This document shows, piece by piece, positions 26,234 to 35,586 of a stretch of 64,000 nt of DNA; the stretch's first letter is position 1, and each line of letters starts with the position of its first letter. Source of the DNA: an uncultured Clostridia bacterium (lineage in GTDB: Bacteria > Bacillota > Clostridia > TANB77 > CAG-508); contig CAKPKE010000005.1 in NCBI GenBank assembly GCA_934167095.1, forward strand, positions 21,228-85,227. Reading direction: 5' to 3'. The notes beneath the pieces are model-generated. The model had not been told where the DNA came from, ran no database searches, and saw only the letters and a program-made list of their open reading frames with translations. A program made the position numbers and the translations under genes.

Positions 26234-26300
26234 AGACATCACGGACTCGCACTCGTGTTTTCAACATATGTTGCGTTCTACTCCATAAACTAATTGTCTA
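26234..26300 (-). other. tRNA-like remnant inside the phage-like segment
   Basis: On the minus strand a D-arm-like GTTTATGGAGTAGAAC is followed by CAACATATGTTG and CACGAGTGCGAGTCCGTG, in the order of D, anticodon and T arms. The flanks AGACA / TGTCT could pair as an acceptor. The anticodon loop is only 2 nt and the T stem is imperfect, so it is at best a degenerate phage tRNA. Confidence 0.3.
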
Positions 26301-26558
26301 TTATTTGTTAATATGATTATACCACTTTTTATATATTCTTTCAACTAATTTAAACTCATTCTTATTTAATTCTGTCGCCATACCATTATGTTTGTATCCT
26401 TTATGCTTATGATACTCCTCTAACTTTCCATTTACAATATGTTTTTGTAAGTCAATTTGTTTGCTTCTTTTATTGTTATTATCATAAAACGTTATGTATC
26501 TTAATTCATTTCTATCATTTACTGTAACATATATTCTTCCTTTTGTTTGCGTTTCCAT
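26301..26558 (-). CDS. Phage-like small protein, possibly 5'-truncated (85 aa)
   Basis: Reads METQTKGRIYVTVNDRNELR, then YITFYDNNNKRSKQIDLQKH and a His/Lys-rich EEYHKHKGYKHNG. This resembles tails of phage head-morphogenesis or minor capsid proteins, but I cannot name the family with certainty. The ATG abuts the CRISPR repeat and has no ribosome site, so the gene probably extended further in its source genome. A hairpin follows at about 26207-26231. Confidence 0.5.
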   Translation of the reverse strand: METQTKGRIYVTVNDRNELRYITFYDNNNKRSKQIDLQKHIVNGKLEEYHKHKGYKHNGMATELNKNEFKLVERIYKKWYNHINK

Positions 26559-27952
26559 ATTTACATTCTAATATATTTATATTAATACTCTAAGCTTCCG
26601 CTCTCTCTTAAATCAGCTAGTCCATTTACATTCTAATATATTTATATTAATACTTTCCGTTTCTTCCCCATCCGCCAAATGCGAAAATAATTTACATTCT
26701 AATATATTTATATTAATACATAATTCCCAAGTACCAAAGCCTAAATATGTAGCATTTACATTCTAATATATTTATATTAATACACGAAAATTGTTTAGGA
26801 TTTGACTTAGATGTATTATTTACATTCTAATATATTTATATTAATACTGGGGAAGAAACGGAAATGGATTTGGAGGAGGAACATTTACATTCTAATATAT
26901 TTATATTAATACTAAATGATGTATATCAAGCAATTCATGTTATTCAATTTACATTCTAATATATTTATATTAATACACTCATAACCTTCGATATTTTCTT
27001 GAGCTAAGATATTTACATTCTAATATATTTATATTAATACCAGCCGTCTTTTATCCATTTATAACCTAATTTTATTATTTACATTCTAATATATTTATAT
27101 TAATACTTCATTCTTCATCGCCTGCATAACTTCTCTGGTTTCATTTACATTCTAATATATTTATATTAATACTAAAAGTAATATATTATGAAAATCAAGT
27201 AACAGAAATTTACATTCTAATATATTTATATTAATACGCTAGTACCAGCCTACCTTTTAAATTAAAATAGCATTTACATTCTAATATATTTATATTAATA
27301 CTTATAAGGTTAAACAAATTGTATAAATGATATAAATTTACATTCTAATATATTTATATTAATACGAATACAAATAATAAGTAATAGTGGTTCTGTATTA
27401 TTTACATTCTAATATATTTATATTAATACAAGTTCATCAATTAACTTTTGAACATACAAAAAGATTTACATTCTAATATATTTATATTAATACTAAATTA
27501 ACTATGTTAAAGGTTCCGCTTTTATTATCATTTACATTCTAATATATTTATATTAATACGGTTCTATTCCTAGCTCTGCTTTTATTGTACTTATATTTAC
27601 ATTCTAATATATTTATATTAATACCAACTTTATTACATAATGAAAATACTTGCTATGACATTTACATTCTAATATATTTATATTAATACTTTGGAAAATT
27701 TATTGAAAAGATACTTGAGCCTTTATTTACATTCTAATATATTTATATTAATACGGCAGGTGGGTCTATATGCATAACTTTAGATAATAATTTACATTCT
27801 AATATATTTATATTAATACTTTTGATGCAGATGGAGCATTAGTCGGAAAGATCGAAATTTACATTCTAATATATTTATATTAATACTTTAGAAAAAGAAT
27901 ATGGTGTACATGTTATACAGATATTTACATTCTAATATATTTATATTAATAC
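26559..27952 (-). CRISPR. CRISPR array, leader-proximal block (22 repeats, 21 spacers)
   Basis: 22 copies of the same 30-bp repeat, starting 26559, 26624, 26690, 26754, 26818, 26883, 26947, 27011, 27077, 27143, 27208, 27272, 27336, 27400, 27464, 27530, 27595, 27660, 27725, 27790, 27857 and 27923. All copies I compared are identical. Spacers are 34-37 bp. The array lies downstream of cas2 on the minus strand, with the leader at 27953-28147. Spacers at 26654 and 26848 overlap in target and have opposite orientation. Confidence 0.98.
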
Positions 27953-28147
27953 AGGCTTAGCATAATTCCATTAAATAGCCAACTTTTAGGCTATAAATCT
28001 GTCTATCTTTTATTATTATACCATAATTTTTTTTAAAACTTTACTTCTATTTTTAAACTATTACAATATCAATGAATTTTTCGTCTGTCGTATAAGCGTG
28101 TTTTTATCATTATCACAGGTCGACAGATAGTTTTTTGTTTATTCTTT
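27953..28147 (-). promoter_or_regulatory. CRISPR leader with array promoter and inverted repeat
   Basis: About 195 bp between cas2 and the first repeat. An extended -10 TGGTATAAT on the minus strand (TATAAT at 28015-28020) points into the array. TAGCC/GGCTA (27976-27993) forms a small hairpin near the first repeat. TCTGTCG (28084-28090) / CGACAGA (28121-28127) is a separated inverted repeat that could bind the integration machinery or end cas transcription. Confidence 0.6.
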
Positions 28148-28432
28148 TTATAAAAAATTGTCAGTTTTATCATCTTCTATTATTCCAAGGAATTCTTTTT
28201 CCATCCACCTTTGATTTCTACTTTTAAATAAAATTACACTATCTTGATTTTCTCTTATATATTCATCAAGTTCAGCTTTTAATTTTATTGCTTGTGATTC
28301 TAATAATTCACCTTCAAATACAGAGTTTTGAATATGTACTAAATATTTTTTGCATATTTTAAATACATTTCTCAATACTTTTTGTCCTTCTTTATTTTCC
28401 AAATTTATATCATACACTAAAATAACATACAT
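28148..28432 (-). CDS. cas2: CRISPR-associated endonuclease Cas2
   Basis: Partner of Cas1 in spacer integration. 94 aa from the ATG at 28432: MYVILVYDINLEN with the conserved Asp8 after a beta strand, then LRNVFKICKKYLVHIQNSVF and C-terminal QRWMEKEFLG. GTGGTGG at the end of cas1 serves as ribosome site. Last gene of the cas operon, next to the leader. Confidence 0.95.
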   Translation of the reverse strand: MYVILVYDINLENKEGQKVLRNVFKICKKYLVHIQNSVFEGELLESQAIKLKAELDEYIRENQDSVILFKSRNQRWMEKEFLGIIEDDKTDNFL

Positions 28433-28433
28433 A

Positions 28434-29426
28434 TTACCACCACATTTTAAAACCTTCATAATTCTCATCTTCTAGCAAGTGTTTAATTAATTTATAAACC
28501 TCTAATCTCATCAAATATTCATAACTTACTTCTCTATCTAGTTTTTTATGTTTAATTTTAGTCTGCAATCTTAAGTCAATTTCTCTTGTTATATTCTTTC
28601 GTGCTTCTTCTTTTATGTATGTAAAATTAAGTCCTTCTTCAAAGTCTTTTTCAGTTATTTGTCTTTTATTTAACATTGAAAAAATCATTCTATCACCTAT
28701 AATCGGCTTAAAAATTTCTGCAATATCTAAACAAAGAGAAAATCTTCTTTCAGATGGTTCATGTAAGTAACTTATTGTAGGATTCAGCTGTGTTTTATAA
28801 ATTTCACTTAATACTCTTGTGTATATTATTGTATTAACATATGAAATCAATGAATTTATTGCATTATCAGGAGGATTTTTTACTCTTTTTTCAAAGGCTA
28901 TATCTTGATTAATTATGATATTCCAAGAATCATAATAAACCTTTCTAATATTGCCTTCTATTCCCATTAATTCTGGAACATCTTTACAGAATTTTATTTG
29001 TCTTCTTAAATATTCTATTTCTTTCATATAATTTTTTAAGTCTTTTCCTCTATTGTTATAGTAAGTTAAATTTCTATAAATATTATATGAAGCCGCTTCT
29101 ATGAAAGCCTTAGCAATATTTAATCTTTTTTCTTTATCATTATAATGTTCAACTTGTTTTATCAATAATCTTCCTGATACTAGAGATTCTTTTGAATAAT
29201 ATGTTCCTGTATAAAATCCATAATAATTAAAAAAATGTATATTTATTCCAAACTGTGATAAAAAATTTAGTAAATTCGTATTAAAATCAAGTTCTCTCAT
29301 GACATATATATCATCCACTCGTTCAACTGGTATACTCTTTTTTGTATTATCTTTATAAACTACTTCCAATGTATTATCTTTTCTTTGAAGTCTTCCACTT
29401 TTATATAAATAATAAGATTGTTTCAT
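28434..29426 (-). CDS. cas1: CRISPR-associated integrase Cas1 (type I-B)
   Basis: 330 aa from the ATG at 29426 (AAAGGA 10 nt before; an earlier TTG is less likely). Metal ligands Glu157 (MGIEGNIRK), His222 (SYLHEPSERRFS) and Asp234/Glu237 (LCLDIAEIFKP) are all present, so it should be active. Abuts cas2. Confidence 0.97.
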   Translation of the reverse strand: MKQSYYLYKSGRLQRKDNTLEVVYKDNTKKSIPVERVDDIYVMRELDFNTNLLNFLSQFGINIHFFNYYGFYTGTYYSKESLVSGRLLIKQVEHYNDKEKRLNIAKAFIEAASYNIYRNLTYYNNRGKDLKNYMKEIEYLRRQIKFCKDVPELMGIEGNIRKVYYDSWNIIINQDIAFEKRVKNPPDNAINSLISYVNTIIYTRVLSEIYKTQLNPTISYLHEPSERRFSLCLDIAEIFKPIIGDRMIFSMLNKRQITEKDFEEGLNFTYIKEEARKNITREIDLRLQTKIKHKKLDREVSYEYLMRLEVYKLIKHLLEDENYEGFKMWW

Positions 29427-29453
29427 TTCTTGCAATTCCTTTCTCTCTAGATT

Positions 29454-29942
29454 CTATACATAACATAAATCATAATAAGAACATTTTTTGCAAATTTTTG
29501 AATTGATTATTTTAGGTGGTTTTTCTTGTTCCACAATATTTTCTATATTTTTTATAACATTTTCTAGCACCTTCCTATCTTCATCCTCTAAAATAATTTT
29601 TTTCGTTTCTCTTAATAATGGAAAATCAATTTCAGCTTTAATATTTTTGATTTCCTTTTGCTCTAAATAATACATATAATATTTTAGTTGCCAAAATCCA
29701 GCTTCTTCAATTGATTTTGTTTTCTTCACCTCATGTAATACTGCACCATTATTTATAAAATCTATATTTATAGTATTATCAATAAGAATTCCTTTATTTT
29801 CTCTTTTATATGTAGTTTCGTCTATTATTTTTCCTATCTGCACAAGTTCACTATTCTGTTCCATATTAATTTGATTTGCAAAATACCATAACCTTTTCTC
29901 ACATACAAAATAATAGTAAACCATTATTCCAGTAATATTCAT
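29454..29942 (-). CDS. cas4: CRISPR-associated exonuclease Cas4
   Basis: Processes pre-spacers and helps PAM selection. 162 aa: N-terminal Cys14 (YYYFVCEKRLWYF), RecB-like core with IDFINNGAVLHEVKKTKS and KYYMYYLEQ, and C-terminal cysteines C151, C154 and C160 (CKKCSYYDLC) for an Fe-S cluster. Strong AGGAGG site, 12 bp after cas3. Confidence 0.95.
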   Translation of the reverse strand: MNITGIMVYYYFVCEKRLWYFANQINMEQNSELVQIGKIIDETTYKRENKGILIDNTINIDFINNGAVLHEVKKTKSIEEAGFWQLKYYMYYLEQKEIKNIKAEIDFPLLRETKKIILEDEDRKVLENVIKNIENIVEQEKPPKIINSKICKKCSYYDLCYV

Positions 29943-29954
29943 ACATTCCTCCTA

Positions 29955-32147
29955 TTACAATTCTCGCGAATCTATTGAATATCCCTCATCAGCTTCCAAA
30001 ATAAGTCCAATTTCTTTATCATACTTTGTATCAATAATGTATTTTTCTTTCATATATGGACAAGTTATTATGAAATTGCATAATTTCCATTTATTCTTAC
30101 TATTAATTGATATAAATAATTTATTGATTTTTCTTTTTAATTCATATTTTCTTTTCTTATCTTTTTCATTTTCAAATTCTTCAAACAAATTAAGATTTTC
30201 ATCATAAATACACTTTGGAATTACATCAATGTTATCTATATTTCTTAAAATGTGCTGTGCATCTTTTTTACTTGTATCATAGTCAATAATATTATCTAAT
30301 ATTCTAAACGCTTCTTTAAACTTTTTATAAAATTCAGTTTCTTGTAGCATTTCTTTTGAATATAATTTATCAACCAAATCAATTTTTACTTTTTCTTCTA
30401 ATACTTCTCCATTATATTGCCTTAGCAATTCTATGCTTTTTTCATGTATTTCTTTGTCATATATGTATTCCACTCCACTTACATCTTTTATATATATTTT
30501 AACATTTGGCTCATTCTCACTATATTCTCTACTTCTATAGCATCTTCCCATTCTTTGAAACAAACTATCTAATGTAGACATTTCCGTATATAGCATATCA
30601 AAATCTATATCTAATGATGCTTCAACAATTTGTGTCGTTATCCATATTCCAGATTTTTCTCTATTTTCTGAAAATTCTTTTATATTTTTTTCTTTTTCGC
30701 TTCTGTCTTCTTGTATAAATCTTGAATGTAATAAATTTACATTGGATATATCCTCATCCTTTAATTTTTGGTATAGTTCTATTGCTTTATTTATTGTATT
30801 AACAATTATTAACACTTTTTTGTTTTTAGAAATTTCTTTAATTTCCTCTATATCTTGATTTATTTCTGAATCTACTAATTGAATTTTATGTCTTATTGTA
30901 TCTTTCATAAATTCGTTGTACTCAAACTTTATACCCATTTCTTCCAATTTTTCTTTATATATTCTAGGAAGAGTTGCTGTCATTATCATAAACTTCCCAT
31001 TTAGGTTATTTATCATCTGTAATCCTTTTAGAATTACAGCAACTATCTCAGGTGAATAAGCTTGTATTTCATCAATTACTACTTTCGAATAACTCAATGT
31101 TGCATAAATTTTTTCATAACCTCTATATTTAAATACAAATGGAAAAATTTGATCTATTGTGCATGTTGTAATTTTTTCATATAGATTTCGTGCCTGATCT
31201 ATTTTTTCAAATTCATGTTCATCATTCTTTTCGTCTAAGTAATCAATAGCAGTTGAATGTAGCAATCCTACATGCTCATAGCTAAACTTTTCTTTTATTC
31301 TATCATAAATCGCATTTATACTTATTCTTAATGGCAATGTAAAGAAAGTTTTATCCTTATTACTCCACAGCAAAGCTCCTTCTGTTTTTCCCATTCCAGT
31401 TGAACCAACCACTATAACATTTTTGTCATTATTTTCTTTTGCAAATTGTTGTAAATCATTTAGCTTAAAATTTTGCTTATTCATAAATCTTTCTACAAAT
31501 TCTGAAATTTCATCTTTTATATCATCTTCAACTGGTATCCAAGCAGAACTACAATGATCTAATCTATGCAATAATCCTTTCATTATACAATAATCTTTAT
31601 ATATGTCATCAAATTCAGTAATTCTAGCTTGTCCCTCTACCATTCCTAAATAGATTGTTTTTAACTCTGGAACTTTTATCTGTAATTCATCTTCTATTCG
31701 AGATATATTAGGTTCTATATCTTCATCTATTATTTTTTTTAATAAATCTACATCTATATGTATTATATTTTCTCTTTCATGGTGATAATATATTGCTTGA
31801 TATACCAACTTTCTTTCTGTTTTGGTTAACTCATATTTTTTATATGGTACAAACATTGGAGATATTTGTTCATGTTTTATTTGTTCATTATTAAATTGCG
31901 TCGGAATTAATGGTTCTCCAATATTTTTTCTTATTACATTTTGAAATCCAGAATACACCTTTCCTGCATCATGATATTTACATATTATTTCCATCAATTG
32001 CCAAAATCTTTCTTCCGGCATATCAACTGCCTGTATTATTTTTGAGCCATAGGTTATTTTTAAAATTTCTAAATTTTCTAGTAATTTATCAGTATGTTCT
32101 TTTATTGTTTCTATTGGATCCGATTTTGCATAATATTTACAATTCAT
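29955..32147 (-). CDS. cas3: CRISPR-associated helicase-nuclease Cas3
   Basis: Degrades DNA opened by Cascade. 730 aa with the HD nuclease first: His18 (KEHTDKL), His59-Asp60 (KYHDAGKV), His122-His123 and Asp197 (HRLDH). The SF2 helicase follows: Walker A GSTGMGKT at 248-255, motif II DEIQ at 359-362 (in place of DEAH), TATLPR, and QRMGRCYR. Full length. It overlaps cas5 by 11 bp, with AAAGGA as ribosome site. Confidence 0.97.
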   Translation of the reverse strand: MNCKYYAKSDPIETIKEHTDKLLENLEILKITYGSKIIQAVDMPEERFWQLMEIICKYHDAGKVYSGFQNVIRKNIGEPLIPTQFNNEQIKHEQISPMFVPYKKYELTKTERKLVYQAIYYHHERENIIHIDVDLLKKIIDEDIEPNISRIEDELQIKVPELKTIYLGMVEGQARITEFDDIYKDYCIMKGLLHRLDHCSSAWIPVEDDIKDEISEFVERFMNKQNFKLNDLQQFAKENNDKNVIVVGSTGMGKTEGALLWSNKDKTFFTLPLRISINAIYDRIKEKFSYEHVGLLHSTAIDYLDEKNDEHEFEKIDQARNLYEKITTCTIDQIFPFVFKYRGYEKIYATLSYSKVVIDEIQAYSPEIVAVILKGLQMINNLNGKFMIMTATLPRIYKEKLEEMGIKFEYNEFMKDTIRHKIQLVDSEINQDIEEIKEISKNKKVLIIVNTINKAIELYQKLKDEDISNVNLLHSRFIQEDRSEKEKNIKEFSENREKSGIWITTQIVEASLDIDFDMLYTEMSTLDSLFQRMGRCYRSREYSENEPNVKIYIKDVSGVEYIYDKEIHEKSIELLRQYNGEVLEEKVKIDLVDKLYSKEMLQETEFYKKFKEAFRILDNIIDYDTSKKDAQHILRNIDNIDVIPKCIYDENLNLFEEFENEKDKKRKYELKRKINKLFISINSKNKWKLCNFIITCPYMKEKYIIDTKYDKEIGLILEADEGYSIDSREL

Positions 32148-32808
32148 TTTTTATCCTTTCACTATAAAAATAAATATTGTCTCCATCTTCATCTTGTAAT
32201 ACTTCTGTTCCCACTAAACTTCTATTAGTATATTTTTCTACATATTTTACATTTACCTTATTCCATTTTCTAATATCATCTTGTGTTTTATATGTAGTAT
32301 TTAATCTGTAGTTAATACCTTCAATCTCATTATCCATCCATTCAGGCACATAAGCATTTTCTTTTATTTCTACATCTTCTACTTCATTAACATTTTCTAA
32401 AATCTTTACTTCATCAATTCTTACAATATCTTCGTTTCTTCCTAAGGTAAATGTTTCAACTCCATTTATTATATTATTATAAATTTTGTCTATTGTATCA
32501 TCTTCTGCCTGTACATGAATACTTAAATTAACATCTAATAGTTGATGAACATTTCTTGGCATTGAAGTAACCTTTTCTTTTCCTTTATACATTCTCAAGT
32601 TTTGGTAATTACTAAATATTCCTTTATAGCTCCCTTGCACAGATATGTTCATTGGAAAATACTCCCCTGGCTGCGCCTGAAGAATTTTATGAAACATACC
32701 GATTACAGTAGAGTATGGCGGTAGTGGATATGTTTCAGCGACCTTAGTGGCAAAAGGCTTTTTATAGCATGCTGTTTCTTGGTATAGTTTTAGTTTTAAA
32801 ATTTTCAT
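32137..32808 (-). CDS. cas5: Cas5, type I-B Cascade subunit
   Basis: Binds the crRNA 5' handle in Cascade. 223 aa; N-terminal KILKLKLYQETACYKKPFAT and TYPLPPYSTVIGMFHKIL are typical of the RAMP strand and Gly-containing helix of Cas5. AAAGGA precedes the ATG. Lies between cst2 and cas3, the usual Tneap order. Confidence 0.92.
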   Translation of the reverse strand: MKILKLKLYQETACYKKPFATKVAETYPLPPYSTVIGMFHKILQAQPGEYFPMNISVQGSYKGIFSNYQNLRMYKGKEKVTSMPRNVHQLLDVNLSIHVQAEDDTIDKIYNNIINGVETFTLGRNEDIVRIDEVKILENVNEVEDVEIKENAYVPEWMDNEIEGINYRLNTTYKTQDDIRKWNKVNVKYVEKYTNRSLVGTEVLQDEDGDNIYFYSERIKNEL

Positions 32809-32826
32809 TTATACCAATCCTTTCTT

Positions 32827-33735
32827 TTATGCTTTGTAATATTCATTTACTTTTTCTTTTAATTCTTTGAAAAATTCTTCTATATTTGTTGTTTTTCCAA
32901 CAAATATCTCTTCTATTTCTGATTCATTTTTAAAAGTATTTTTTAGCATGCCTACTTTTGTGTCATCATATATTGATTTATCACCAATAGTTAGTGTTGT
33001 AGTGTCTTTTAACATTTCTGTATCAATACCAAACTCACCATTTTTTCCATTCAATTTTATTCTTCCTAAAAAGAATGGTGAATTCATATCGTACATTCCG
33101 CCTATTACAAATACTGGGCTCAAATTTTCTTCTCTTCCTCTTATTTCTCTATTTAGTATTTTCACTATATCTAATAATTGGTTTACTCTCTCTGCCCTCT
33201 CTTCATTTGATAATTTTATTTCTCCATCTATTCCTATTTTTTCTAGATCAATTGTTATTGTATATGTATAATAGCTTAAATGTTGTTCAACATTTGCAAG
33301 ATTTGGAAATTGATTAATTCTATCTGCTAATCCTTTGTTATTTAGAAAATCCATATCACTCTTATAATCTTCTAATGATATTGCATTACTCAATCTAACT
33401 GCTGCACTTCTAATATCTGAGCCATCATTCTTTGCAGTTTTCATATAACCAAATAAATCCATTTCTTGAGAATCCTGAATTGTTAATTTATCATCAAACT
33501 GAATTGTTCCCTTTTCTTTATTTACAACTTGCAAATTCCAGTCAAATAATTTATTTCCAAGTCTTACTATGTCATATCTTAAAGCTTGTCTAGAAGCATA
33601 AGTATAAACACTTCCATCTCCTCTTGTTAATTTTTTCAATTCAGATATATTTCCTATACCTTCTCCATAGTTTAAGCTTTGAGCATTAAACACTAAAGTA
33701 ATTGATAATCCTTTTTTATTTTTAATATTATCCAT
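32827..33735 (-). CDS. cas7: Cas7 backbone subunit, Cst2/DevR type
   Basis: Forms the filament along the crRNA. 302 aa; KGLSITLVFNAQSLNYGEGI, RGDGSVYTYASRQALRYDIV and the later SSAVRLSNA-like segment match the Cst2 (Tneap) group. AGGAGG precedes the ATG, which directly follows the cst1 stop. Confidence 0.93.
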   Translation of the reverse strand: MDNIKNKKGLSITLVFNAQSLNYGEGIGNISELKKLTRGDGSVYTYASRQALRYDIVRLGNKLFDWNLQVVNKEKGTIQFDDKLTIQDSQEMDLFGYMKTAKNDGSDIRSAAVRLSNAISLEDYKSDMDFLNNKGLADRINQFPNLANVEQHLSYYTYTITIDLEKIGIDGEIKLSNEERAERVNQLLDIVKILNREIRGREENLSPVFVIGGMYDMNSPFFLGRIKLNGKNGEFGIDTEMLKDTTTLTIGDKSIYDDTKVGMLKNTFKNESEIEEIFVGKTTNIEEFFKELKEKVNEYYKA

Positions 33736-35535
33736 TTATTTTTCCTCCTCTTTTTTCTCATATTTATTAGATATTAATCCTGCTAAAAAGCTGTGACCTA
33801 TTGATTCAAAGTCTAATCCTGCTGTTTGCATAGACTCTATAAAGATTGGTGATACATCTTTTCCCATTGCCATATGTAATCTTATAACAATATTCATAAA
33901 TTCTTTTCTATTTCCAGCTTTTATACTATTTAGCATTTTATATGTATATCCATCTAGCTTATTATCTTCATTGTTGCGTTTTAGCTCTTCATGAATTTGA
34001 ACTCCTAAATTATATATAACATATAACTTATCATTGTTCTTATTTATATTTTCCACTTCATTTTCCTCCTTTTTTAAATTATTTAATATCATTCTTGTTT
34101 GTGTAGCTAAAAATGAATTATATCCATTTTTCTTTTCACCACTTTTTATTTCATCTCTTAATCTATCATTAATTATATATTTGATATCTTTATTTTTCAT
34201 AATATAGTCTACAATCTGTAATCTATATTTGTAATCCCATATTTTTGATAAAGTTTTTGCAGCATACTGTGTAAAAAATATTGAAATATATCTTTTTATA
34301 TTAAAATATTGAATTCTGCTATATGCTCCATATTCAGCTTCGATCTCAACTACAAATATATTTTCTAATTGCCACATACTTACTTGCTTATCTTGTTCGA
34401 CAATATCTAATATTAATTCAGAATATGGATTTTCATTCTTATTTTCATATCTTGACTTATTTCCAAAATTAATATTAGTTTTATAAAGTCTATCTATTCC
34501 AGTATCATAATTTACAAAACTTAATAATTGTTTTTCTTTATATTCTCCATTTTCTTTTATTGTTTTTGTTATGGTTGTCATTCCAGCTGGTATACAAAAT
34601 AAAATTAATTTACATACATCACATATTGTTAGATTTACATTCTGATTCCAGAAAAAATTCTTTGCATTGTCACTACTTATTGCCAATGGCACAAAATTTC
34701 CCTCCGAATAATTTGTTGTTAATCCAATTTCATTTTCACACATAGAGCATCTTTTAATTACTTTTTCTTTTAAATATTTTTGAATATTTTCTACTGTTTT
34801 AGATTTATTAATATAATCTTTTTCTATTTTTGAATAAATTTTTTCTATATCTTGCGTAATATTGCTTTCTTTTGAGTTTTCTATATATTCTTTTATTTGT
34901 TCAATGTTATATTTACCTTGTATAATATCATTAATGAAACCTGTTTCTACAATATTACTAATATAATCCCTATACATGAGTTCTTGCTGTTCTTCATAAG
35001 ATAAGGCTGATTTTACAACATTTAGAAAACTTGGTTGTCCATAATATGTATTACTTAATATGCTTTTAAATAAATTTAATGTTAATCTTTTATTTATATT
35101 ATCTTTTTCAATATTTGAAATTAATTTTTCTTTTATTTCTATAATTTCTTGTTTTATAGTTACCTTATCTAATTTATCATATTGTTCTTTCATCTCATCA
35201 TATGTAACTTCATCGATTTTTTTAATTTTATCTAACTGCTTTTTTATTGTTTCTTTAATATATTTAGTATTTGCCTTTATTTTTTCTTTTCTTTGCTTTT
35301 CTTCATCTTTATTATCTAAAACAACTTCTATATTATTTTCTAAATAATCAAAATATTTTTTAGTTCTATCCTTCACATTTTCTGCAATATTGTATTTTTC
35401 GAAAAAATAATTAAAATAATATTTATGGAAATTTTTTAAATCTTCTGAGTCAAATTCAATATAATTATTCTTTCTAATTGCAAATTCATCATGGTTTTCT
35501 TCAAGAACTCTCAAAAATCCTACAATTCCGTGCAT
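33736..35535 (-). CDS. cst1: Cas8b1/Cst1 large Cascade subunit, apparent N-terminal frameshift
   Basis: PAM-recognising large subunit of the Tneap I-B complex. 599 codons from the ATG at 35535, with two zinc-finger cysteine pairs (CSMCENEIG, CDVCKLILF). The normal start seems to be the TTG at 35572 with a perfect AGGAGGTG: it reads LKIKVYLNDWFYNA, then slips at the C near 35530 out of the frame that gives GIVGFLRVLEE. With one base removed the reading is continuous. The ATG at 35535 has no ribosome site. Either the gene is impaired or the base is a sequence error. Confidence 0.88.
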   Translation of the reverse strand: MHGIVGFLRVLEENHDEFAIRKNNYIEFDSEDLKNFHKYYFNYFFEKYNIAENVKDRTKKYFDYLENNIEVVLDNKDEEKQRKEKIKANTKYIKETIKKQLDKIKKIDEVTYDEMKEQYDKLDKVTIKQEIIEIKEKLISNIEKDNINKRLTLNLFKSILSNTYYGQPSFLNVVKSALSYEEQQELMYRDYISNIVETGFINDIIQGKYNIEQIKEYIENSKESNITQDIEKIYSKIEKDYINKSKTVENIQKYLKEKVIKRCSMCENEIGLTTNYSEGNFVPLAISSDNAKNFFWNQNVNLTICDVCKLILFCIPAGMTTITKTIKENGEYKEKQLLSFVNYDTGIDRLYKTNINFGNKSRYENKNENPYSELILDIVEQDKQVSMWQLENIFVVEIEAEYGAYSRIQYFNIKRYISIFFTQYAAKTLSKIWDYKYRLQIVDYIMKNKDIKYIINDRLRDEIKSGEKKNGYNSFLATQTRMILNNLKKEENEVENINKNNDKLYVIYNLGVQIHEELKRNNEDNKLDGYTYKMLNSIKAGNRKEFMNIVIRLHMAMGKDVSPIFIESMQTAGLDFESIGHSFLAGLISNKYEKKEEEK

Positions 35536-35586
35536 TATAGAACCAATCGTTTAAATATACTTTTATCTTCAATTTTACACCTCCTT

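Larger units (their letters stand above)
25974..26558 (-). other. 585-bp phage-like DNA segment lying between two CRISPR repeats
   Basis: The segment starts immediately after the intact repeat ending at 25973 and stops immediately before the intact repeat beginning at 26559. It holds the 5' part of a small-terminase-like gene whose frame runs into the repeat, a tRNA-like stretch, a hairpin (AAGAGCACC/GGTACTCTT near 26207-26231) and an 85-codon frame that begins at the other repeat border. No inverted ends or transposase are seen. It occupies the place of a spacer but is about 16 times too long. Confidence 0.85.

Noticed and set aside
25974..26558. Insertion sequence within the array
   Set aside because: No transposase, terminal inverted repeats or target duplication; both repeats are intact and the coding content is phage-like.
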